DNA of 36,860 nucleotides, taken from Bacteroidales bacterium (GTDB lineage: Bacteria > Bacteroidota > Bacteroidia > Bacteroidales > UBA3824). The stretch is from NCBI GenBank assembly GCA_017962175.1, contig JAGCVU010000002.1, positions 1 through 36,860 of the forward strand. The letters run 5' to 3'. Position 1 is the stretch's first letter, and each line of letters begins with the position of its first letter. Below are positions 8,994 to 14,939 of the stretch, piece after piece. The notes beneath the pieces are model-generated. The model was given only the letters and a program-made list of their open reading frames with translations, was not told where the DNA came from and ran no database searches. The translations under genes and the position numbers were made by a program.

Positions 8994-9028
8994 AAATTTA
9001 GTAATTTTGCCCCAAAATTACTAAATTT
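8994..9028. promoter_or_regulatory. Perfect 16-bp inverted repeat (3-base spacer) in the divergent promoter region
   Basis: Arms AAATTTAGTAATTTTG (8994-9009) and its exact complement (9013-9028) flank CCC. Each arm contains TAATTTTG, a match to the Bacteroidetes -7 box TAnnTTTG, on the plus strand at 9002-9009 and on the minus strand at 9020-9013. No well-spaced TTTG -33 box was found for either direction. The site lies 31 bases from the receiver start and 13 bases before the coaX start. It could be a symmetric bidirectional promoter, an operator, or a hairpin in the coaX leader. Confidence 0.6.
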
Positions 9029-9041
9029 TCCTTTTCGGCGT

Positions 9042-9785
9042 ATGAATATAGTAATAGATTTTGGCAACACACGGTGCAAATTTTATTTTTTTGACAATCA
9101 GCGGCTCTCTCACACCAAAATTGTTGAAAATAGTGACCCGTGTTTCTCGGAAAAAATGTTAAATATTGTTAACGATTCAAAAATATCAGACGCTATTATC
9201 TCTTCTGTAGCATCTATTCCTGATTCGTTAATTGCTTTATTATCAAAATGTTGCAATAAGGTAATTGTACTTAATTCTGATACAAGTGTGCCAATATCAA
9301 ATAGTTACGATAATCCTAAGCTTCTTGGCAACGACCGTTTGGCTGCTGCAGTGGGCGCCACGGTGCTGTTTCCCGGTCGCGATGTTCTGGTCGTAGATGC
9401 CGGAACTGCAATTACTTACGAGTTTATCAGCGGACAAAATCGTTACCTCGGAGGCAGCATTTCGCCGGGTCTCGGGCTTCGTTTTGCCTCGCTTCATGAA
9501 CATACCGCCAAACTGCCTTTGGTGCAGCCCAACACCGATTCTGAAAATATTGCAACCAATACGCAAAGTGCTATAAATAACGGAGTTGTAAACGGAATTG
9601 TGGCAGAAATTATGTGGAATATCAGCTTTGCAAAAGAGCATTTAAATAATCCTGCAATAATTTTAACAGGAGGAGATACGATTTTCTTGGCAGAGAAATT
9701 AAAAAACACGATATTTGCACAGCCAAATTTAGTGGCAATTGGATTAAACAGAATTTTACAATACAATGTATCTGAAAACGATTAA
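9042..9785 (+). CDS. coaX: Type III pantothenate kinase
   Basis: 247 residues from the Met at 9042. This start is chosen because it places the phosphate-binding motif DFGNTRCK at residue 6, as in the family; an upstream in-frame ATG (8985) would read through the palindrome. Phosphorylates pantothenate, the first step of CoA synthesis, and belongs to the ASKHA fold. Further motifs: LGNDRLAAAVGA, VVDAGTAITYEFI and GGSISPGLGLR, all conserved in CoaX. It overlaps the following outer-membrane gene by 20 bases, so they are probably co-transcribed. Confidence 0.93.
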   Translation: MNIVIDFGNTRCKFYFFDNQRLSHTKIVENSDPCFSEKMLNIVNDSKISDAIISSVASIPDSLIALLSKCCNKVIVLNSDTSVPISNSYDNPKLLGNDRLAAAVGATVLFPGRDVLVVDAGTAITYEFISGQNRYLGGSISPGLGLRFASLHEHTAKLPLVQPNTDSENIATNTQSAINNGVVNGIVAEIMWNISFAKEHLNNPAIILTGGDTIFLAEKLKNTIFAQPNLVAIGLNRILQYNVSEND

Positions 9786-11076
9786 AATATTGATAACTAT
9801 GCTTTTAGCGGCGGTTTGTCTGCCGTCTGAAGCTCAAAAAATTACTTTTTCGCCCTATTCACGCTACGGTGTGGGCGACATTTCCGCACCTGTACTCGGT
9901 CACAATGTTGCTACCGGAGGCTCGGGAATTGGCAGAAGTTCCGAAGTGTATCTCAACCTTTTGAACCCTGCCGCCAACAACAATTTGCCGTTGCAGCGTT
10001 TTATTTTCGACGTGGGTATGGAAACCAAATACACCACAGTGTCGTCGTCATCGGCAAGTCAGCGAAACAACAACACCACTTTTAAATATCTTGCCGGCGG
10101 TTTTGCTGCCAAGCCATGGTGGAGTTTTGTTTTTGCACTTCGTCCGTATAGTGCAGTGGGCTATTCTATGAAAGACACCATTATAATGCAAAACGGTTCT
10201 GATCAACTGTATTACGGCTTTACTCAAAGCGTCGAAGGTTCGGGAGGATTAAACTCAGTTTTGCTCTCCACATCGTTTAAATTTTTCAAAATGTTGTCGG
10301 TGGGCGTTACCGGCTCTTGCCTTTTTGGCAGTCTCGACCGCTCAAATGTGATTCAAGTGATCACCTCCGACGATTATTATAGCTCTACAATTTCTTACAA
10401 CAATAGATATTTGATGCACGGTTTCGGTTGTGATTTTGGAGCTCATTTTCAGAAATCATTTAAATCGCCCAAAGATTCTACCAAAACTATGCTCAGAGTG
10501 GGTTTAGGAGCTACATTGGGAACCGATACTAAGTTGAAGTCGCGCAACGAATTACAAATTTTAAATCATTTTAACTATCTGTCTACTTCAACTATCGACA
10601 CCATTTGCAACGATACATTAACAAAAGGCAACGTAACGCTTCCGAAGAAAATCGGCTTTGGAGCATCGGTTGAACTTTACGACCGTCTCACCGTTATGGC
10701 AGACTATTCGTATCAAGATTGGACGAACTTTGACATAGAAGGAGAAAACAACACCCCGCTACGCAAAAGTTCATTTATGTCGGCGGGAGTTGAATATGTG
10801 TGGGATCGTTATTCGTCGCGATTTTTCAAAACTATTGAGTACCGCGCCGGAATACACACCGAAGACACATATCTTGAACTCAATGGCACCACCATCAAAA
10901 ACCAAGGTTTTACATTTGGTTTAGGTTTGCCGTTGCGCAGCATCTTGCTCAATATCGGCTGTGATATGGGCAAGAGAGGTACCACAAACAACAATTTGTA
11001 TGAAGAAAAATACTTTTTACTCCATTTCAACGTTACTATACATGACGTTTGGTTTGTAAAAAGGAAATTTCAATAG
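9766..11076 (+). CDS. Outer-membrane beta-barrel protein of the coaX cluster
   Basis: 436 residues with a signal peptide ending at SEAQ. The start FSPYSRYGVGD, then NPAANNNLPLQRFIFDVG, and many alternating hydrophobic strands suggest an outer-membrane barrel related to the FadL/OmpP1-like group. Bacteroidota genomes often carry such a gene directly after coaX. The C-terminus (FNVTIHDVWFVKRKFQ) is aromatic, as expected for a terminal strand. Overlaps coaX by 20 bases and lies 38 bases before the TPR gene. The transported substrate, if any, is unknown. Confidence 0.75.
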   Translation: MYLKTIKILITMLLAAVCLPSEAQKITFSPYSRYGVGDISAPVLGHNVATGGSGIGRSSEVYLNLLNPAANNNLPLQRFIFDVGMETKYTTVSSSSASQRNNNTTFKYLAGGFAAKPWWSFVFALRPYSAVGYSMKDTIIMQNGSDQLYYGFTQSVEGSGGLNSVLLSTSFKFFKMLSVGVTGSCLFGSLDRSNVIQVITSDDYYSSTISYNNRYLMHGFGCDFGAHFQKSFKSPKDSTKTMLRVGLGATLGTDTKLKSRNELQILNHFNYLSTSTIDTICNDTLTKGNVTLPKKIGFGASVELYDRLTVMADYSYQDWTNFDIEGENNTPLRKSSFMSAGVEYVWDRYSSRFFKTIEYRAGIHTEDTYLELNGTTIKNQGFTFGLGLPLRSILLNIGCDMGKRGTTNNNLYEEKYFLLHFNVTIHDVWFVKRKFQ

Positions 11077-11114
11077 AGTAGAATAAATTTTTTAAATTTT
11101 TAAATTTTAGTATT

Positions 11115-12788
11115 ATGATAAAGATGAAATCGGAAAAATTAGCATTAGCATTTTCGGCATTGCTTCTTTCAGGAAGCATGGCTATGGGACAAACTCCGGA
11201 CGATGTGGTAAAAGCAAAATTTCCCGAAACTGCCGGCGAGTTAGCAATTGTGCCCGGCAAAACCACTTACAACAAAGCACTCAAGGCTCGTTATCGCGAA
11301 CTTTACGCTCAGCTTAACGATGGCCTCGATGAAGTTGAAAAATTCAAACTCGGGGGAGCAGATTCTGAAATTTTGACCATATTTGACCTCAAAACTCTCA
11401 AGGATATGCAGAAAGCCGGTACAATCGACGAATTGGAAGGCAAACTTAAAAACGAGCGTCACAAAATTGCTGAACTGATGAAAGATCAGGAAAAATTCGG
11501 TGCCGACAGCGCATTCTGTGTTCGTCAGCTTTCGATGTTCTCTGAATTTATCAAACAGAGCAACTACAAAGACGCATACAATCCTTGGTCGGTGCTCATC
11601 AAAGATTACCCGATGTGCAACGCCAACATTTACCAGCACGGTAGAAACATCATCGTTTACAAACTGCAGCAGTGCAAAACCGGCACAGAGCAGCAGCCTT
11701 GGATCGACACTCTTATGATGGTGTACGACAACCGTATCAAGTATTTTGCACGCACAAGTAAACTCTATGGCGAGGGTTACGTTCTCGGCCGCAAGGGTGT
11801 AGATATGGCAAAATACCGTCCTGCTATGGTGGATGCTTACTACGAAACTCTCAACAAGTCGGTAGAACTCGGTAAAGAGAAAACCGAAGTAGCTGTTATC
11901 CAGACAACTATGAAAGCTACTATTGATATGTACAACGCTGAAAAAATCGATGCTTCAGTAGTTGTTGACCAATACTTGCTTCTTACCGACATTCTTCAAA
12001 AACAGCGCACCGACCTCACAGAACGTATCGCTGGCGGCAAGGAAAAAGATCCTGCTAAAACTCAGAAAGAACTCGACAACTGCAACACTGTAATCACAGG
12101 CGTTGACCAGCTTTTCTCAAACAGCACAGCCGCTCAGTGCGAAACTCTTAACAAAGCATTTGAACCCCGTTTCAAACAGAATCCCGAAGATGTGGAATTG
12201 TTGCGCAAGATTGTTAACATTCTCGACCGCAAGGGTTGCACCGACCTCAAACTCTACGAGGATGCTACTATCAAACTTACTGCAAAAGAACCCTCTGAGC
12301 TCGCTTGCCGCAGCCTTGGCCGTATGCTCGACAAAAAAGGTCGCTACGACGAAGCTATCGACAACTACAAAAAAGCTATCGGATTTGCTACAACCGACTC
12401 TATGAAGGCCAACTACAATTACTCTATTGCTGTAGACCTTTACAAACAGAAACAATACAGCTCGGCTCGTACATACTGCAACAAGGCTCTCGAACACAAA
12501 TCTAACTACGGTCAGCCTTACATCTTGATTGCTACTATGTATGCTCAAACAGCAAGCTCTATCGGTGAAAGCGCATTCGACCATCAGCAAGTATTCTGGT
12601 TGGTAATCGACAAACTCAACCGTGCCAAAGCTGTTGACCCGAGTGTTACATCCGACGTTAACAAACTTATCGGTGGTTACCGTTCGCAGTGCCCCAACAA
12701 GGAGGAAGCTTTTATGCACTCTGTAACCAATGGCGCAACTGTAACTATCGGCGGATGGATCGGCGAATCTACAACAGCTAGATTCTAA
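11115..12788 (+). CDS. Exported tetratricopeptide-repeat protein
   Basis: 557 residues with signal peptide (ALAFSALLLSGSMAMGQ). A Met at residue 4 (base 11124) is an equally possible start. The body is helical; clear TPR signatures occur around 408-470 (GRMLDKKGRYDEAIDNYKKA, then DLYKQKQYSSARTYCNKAL and a third unit). The earlier half has helical, irregular repeats. It probably acts in the periplasm as a scaffold for envelope proteins. Codon use is biased to C-ending codons, as in rpsA, pointing to high expression. It sits between the barrel gene and the lptC-like gene, an order I associate with Bacteroidota. Confidence 0.8.
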   Translation: MIKMKSEKLALAFSALLLSGSMAMGQTPDDVVKAKFPETAGELAIVPGKTTYNKALKARYRELYAQLNDGLDEVEKFKLGGADSEILTIFDLKTLKDMQKAGTIDELEGKLKNERHKIAELMKDQEKFGADSAFCVRQLSMFSEFIKQSNYKDAYNPWSVLIKDYPMCNANIYQHGRNIIVYKLQQCKTGTEQQPWIDTLMMVYDNRIKYFARTSKLYGEGYVLGRKGVDMAKYRPAMVDAYYETLNKSVELGKEKTEVAVIQTTMKATIDMYNAEKIDASVVVDQYLLLTDILQKQRTDLTERIAGGKEKDPAKTQKELDNCNTVITGVDQLFSNSTAAQCETLNKAFEPRFKQNPEDVELLRKIVNILDRKGCTDLKLYEDATIKLTAKEPSELACRSLGRMLDKKGRYDEAIDNYKKAIGFATTDSMKANYNYSIAVDLYKQKQYSSARTYCNKALEHKSNYGQPYILIATMYAQTASSIGESAFDHQQVFWLVIDKLNRAKAVDPSVTSDVNKLIGGYRSQCPNKEEAFMHSVTNGATVTIGGWIGESTTARF

Positions 12789-12820
12789 TATTGGTTAATA
12801 TTTAGAATTTCATATTTATT

Positions 12821-12848
12821 GTAGAGACGTGCCACGGTGCGTCTCTAC
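12821..12848. repeat. Extragenic palindrome / probable intrinsic terminator
   Basis: GTAGAGACG (12821-12829) pairs with CGTCTCTAC (12840-12848) around a 10-base loop that is itself partly self-complementary (GCC/GGT). ATTTTTT follows at once, so it could terminate transcription after the TPR gene. The GTAGAGACG...CGTCTCTAC palindrome resembles a short repeat that recurs in intergenic regions of many bacterial genomes (recollection). Confidence 0.65.
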
Positions 12849-12867
12849 ATTTTTTAATATTAAAATT

Positions 12868-13479
12868 ATGAATTATAAATTATTGTTGTTGCCGGCAGTT
12901 TTATGCGCTTTGTCTGCTTGCTCGTCGAAGATGGAACAGCTCAACAATTACAACATCGACGCCACTTTCCCGCAGCAGTCGGTTGAAAATCTCGACTTGA
13001 AATATTATTCGTCGCACAAGATGAAAACCACCGTTACAGCTCCGCAAGCCGATGATTACGAGCAAGGCGACGTGGCTTCGTATTTGGAGTTTCCCAAGGG
13101 TGTGGACGTGATTTTCTACGATGAGGAGTTGAAACAAAAATCGAGACTTACTGCAGATTACGCCGTTTATTACAAGAAAAAACACCTTTATGAGGCTCGC
13201 CGCAATGTGGTGATTTCAAACGACGACGGCACCACGCTCAAAACCGAGCAGATATTCTGCGACGAGAACAAACAGAAGATTTTTTCGGTAAAAAGAGTGA
13301 TGGTGGCTCAACCCGGCGATGGATTTGTTATCGACGGCAAGAGCGGTTTTGAAAGCGATTTAACATTCAAAAACTATCGTTTCTTGGATGTAAACGGTGT
13401 GGTGGAACTCAAAAACGAGTATCAAGAACTCAACGTATCATCGTCGGTAGTGTCTGATTCATCAAACGTAGCACAATGA
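12868..13479 (+). CDS. lptC: LptC-like lipoprotein (LPS export, periplasmic bridge)
   Basis: 203 residues from the Met at 12868, chosen because it gives a lipoprotein signal with lipobox LSAC (Cys at residue 17); the upstream ATG at 12829 lies in the hairpin. The mature part is beta-jellyroll-like and matches the LptC pattern: MEFPKGVDVIF-like strand, YDEELKQKSRLTADYAVYY, HLYEARRNVVISNDDGTTLKTEQIFCDENKQKIFS, GDGFVIDGKSGFESDLTFKNY. LptC carries lipopolysaccharide from LptBFG to LptA. E. coli LptC has a membrane helix; Bacteroidota forms are lipoproteins. It overlaps the small membrane protein gene by 4 bases (ATGA). Confidence 0.82.
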   Translation: MNYKLLLLPAVLCALSACSSKMEQLNNYNIDATFPQQSVENLDLKYYSSHKMKTTVTAPQADDYEQGDVASYLEFPKGVDVIFYDEELKQKSRLTADYAVYYKKKHLYEARRNVVISNDDGTTLKTEQIFCDENKQKIFSVKRVMVAQPGDGFVIDGKSGFESDLTFKNYRFLDVNGVVELKNEYQELNVSSSVVSDSSNVAQ

Positions 13480-13679
13480 AAAAGAAAGAGAGAAAGAATC
13501 CTATGGAAGTGCTATGGATATGTATGGCTGCAGTATGCCTTATCATATCCGTGATACGCACAATAAAATTCGGATTCGACGAAGGTATGGTTATGTTCAT
13601 AGCCTCCGCCGTATCTGTATGTATGTTTATGTGGCGACGTGCGCTCCGCAAACGCGACGAGAAAGAATTCGGATCTTAA
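13476..13679 (+). CDS. Small two-helix membrane protein
   Basis: 67 residues, starting in a 4-base overlap with lptC. Two predicted transmembrane helices (about 10-30, VLWICMAAVCLIISVIR, and 36-53, GMVMFIASAVSVCMFMWR) separated by a short turn; both ends are strongly charged with Lys, Arg and Glu. No family recognised. Tight coupling to lptC supports a real gene and hints at an envelope role. Its stop overlaps the stop of the convergent EACC1-like gene by 3-4 bases. Confidence 0.7.
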   Translation: MKKKERKNPMEVLWICMAAVCLIISVIRTIKFGFDEGMVMFIASAVSVCMFMWRRALRKRDEKEFGS

Positions 13680-14161
13680 TGCTCCTTAGGCTGCTCCTTA
13701 GGCTGCTCCTTGGGCTGCTCTTCGGGTTTTGATTGTCCGTGCGACGGCAGAGGAGGCAAAGGTTTGTCTTTTTTGGTGCCGGGTGCTTTCTGGCGAATCT
13801 CTATTGTTTTGTTTACAAAGGTCTCAACTATTTCGTTGATGGCTTTTTTAGAGCGGCAAAGGTTGGCTGATATTACAAGTTCTTCGCCATTGTCGAGCCT
13901 AAGTTTTACATCACTTCTATGAAGTTTAACCCATTCCACTACAGCGCTGCATAGTGTTGTAAGCGGGTCTACAAGACTGCCTACAAGTCCTATGAGAGCT
14001 CCACCAATGCCGGCGCCCATTTCTCCTTTCTTGATTTTTCCTTTTTCTAATTCGATTTTTTTCAGTCCGGAGATTTTCTTACTGTCGATAAACTGCTTCA
14101 TAAGCAGCAAATCTTCTTTGCCGAATTTCTGTTTATCCTTGTATTCTATTTTGAGTTTCAT
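13676..14161 (-). CDS. EACC1-like protein (effector-associated constant component) with C-terminal Pro-Lys-Glu-Gln repeat
   Basis: 161 residues. The N-terminal half has the pattern of the EACC1 family from actinobacterial conflict systems: a first strand MKLKIEY, a helix with LLLMKQFI, then KKIELEKGKI, a glycine-rich hydrophobic helix (GAGIGGALIGLVGSLVDPL, about 51-70), a Trp-containing helix (VVEWVKLHRSD) and paired strands (VKLRLDNGEELVISA). The tail (about 128-161) is Pro/Lys/Glu rich and ends in three PKEQ-type units. In described systems EACC1 accompanies proteases, caspase-like or NTPase effectors; no such effector is next to it here. A CRP/FNR-type palindrome lies 50-67 bases upstream and the FNR-like gene ends 88 bases upstream. 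The family assignment is from pattern memory and moderate. Confidence 0.6.
   Translation of the reverse strand: MKLKIEYKDKQKFGKEDLLLMKQFIDSKKISGLKKIELEKGKIKKGEMGAGIGGALIGLVGSLVDPLTTLCSAVVEWVKLHRSDVKLRLDNGEELVISANLCRSKKAINEIVETFVNKTIEIRQKAPGTKKDKPLPPLPSHGQSKPEEQPKEQPKEQPKEH
13682..13717 (-). repeat. Three 12-bp tandem units in the 3' end of the EACC1-like gene
   Basis: Plus-strand unit CTCCTTAGGCTG at 13682-13693 and 13694-13705, with CTCCTTGGGCTG at 13706-13717. Read on the minus strand the units encode Pro-Lys-Glu-Gln. Near-identity at DNA level suggests recent slippage expansion; copy number may vary between strains. Confidence 0.9.
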
Positions 14162-14210
14162 TGTAATATTGTATTGAATTTTTGACGCAATATACGCATT
14201 ATTTTTTAAA

Positions 14211-14228
14211 TTGTAAACAATATTACAA
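14211..14228. promoter_or_regulatory. CRP/FNR-type palindrome upstream of the EACC1-like gene
   Basis: TTGTAA (14211-14216), six bases, TTACAA (14223-14228). This is the half-site geometry used by CRP/FNR-superfamily regulators of the DNR/HcpR type (TTGTnA-N6-TnACAA). It lies between the FNR-like gene and the EACC1-like gene. In addition, TTGTAATATTGT at 14161-14172, which overlaps the EACC1-like start codon, is the exact reverse complement of 14217-14228, giving a second, wider dyad with a 44-base spacer. Confidence 0.5.
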
Positions 14229-14249
14229 AAAAAGTTTTGAAAAAATGAT

Positions 14250-14939
14250 TTACCCTATTCTACTGATGGTTTTTAGACGGTCGTAGTCGATAATTTCGAT
14301 TTTTTTGCCGCTTGCCGATATGATGTTGTCGGCTGCAAAATTTCGCAATGTGTGTATAATCTGTTCTTTGCTACATCCTGCATAGTCGGCAAGTTCTTGT
14401 CTTGAAAACGATAAGGAGAACGCTTTTGAGTTGTAAATGTGGTCGCTGAGGTATAGCAGCACGTCGGCAATGCGTCCGTTGCTTTGTTTGCGGGCAATGC
14501 TGATAAAGTTGTTGATAGCCCCACGAAACATTTGTGTAGATACACTCATGATTTCAAACATAAAGTTGCGGTTGTTGAGCATCAATAGTTTGAATCTCGA
14601 AAGATTGATGGCGCATCCGGTGCATTCCGACACGGCTCTTACTGTGAAATAGTTGATATCTTCGTTGAGAATGTTGGCAAGACCCAAAAGGGTTTGCGCC
14701 TTGTCGATAGCAACGATAAACTCGCGTCCGGTGTCTTCAAGCACAAATTTTACAATACCTTTGGATAGGTAAATAAGTTCGGTGCATTTAGAGCCTTGTC
14801 GCAAAATGACATCGCCTTTAGAGTATTTGAGCAGTTTCGACTGGCTGATAAGCGAGTTCCGATCTTCTTCTGAAAGACCACGGCAGAGCAATTCTCTGAG
14901 TTTGCAATTGTTGCATTGTTTGTTGTCGATGTTTATCAT
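14250..14939 (-). CDS. Crp/Fnr-family regulator with FNR-like cysteine pattern
   Basis: 229 residues. Cyclic-nucleotide-binding fold at about 25-120 (KLLKYSKGDVILRQGS, YLSKGIVKFVLED), dimerisation helix, and a C-terminal winged helix (FSRQELADYAGCSKEQIIHTLRNF, about 178-201). The N-terminus has Cys9, Cys12 and Cys19, a C-x2-C-x6-C cluster close to the C-x2-C-x5-C of E. coli FNR. Cys109 (GCAINLSRF) occupies the position of FNR Cys122 (CEIPF). Together these could bind an oxygen-labile [4Fe-4S] cluster, so an oxygen or nitric-oxide sensor is likely. The start codon shares one base with the relA stop (TAATG). A matching palindrome lies downstream, ahead of the EACC1-like gene. Confidence 0.85.
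   Translation of the reverse strand: MINIDNKQCNNCKLRELLCRGLSEEDRNSLISQSKLLKYSKGDVILRQGSKCTELIYLSKGIVKFVLEDTGREFIVAIDKAQTLLGLANILNEDINYFTVRAVSECTGCAINLSRFKLLMLNNRNFMFEIMSVSTQMFRGAINNFISIARKQSNGRIADVLLYLSDHIYNSKAFSLSFSRQELADYAGCSKEQIIHTLRNFAADNIISASGKKIEIIDYDRLKTISRIG

Noticed and set aside
12829..12867. Earlier ATG start for the lptC-like gene
   Set aside because: It falls inside the hairpin and would precede a good lipoprotein signal with extra residues.
13682..13717. Non-coding 12-bp tandem repeat
   Set aside because: It lies inside the EACC1-like frame and encodes regular PKEQ units, so it is a coding repeat.
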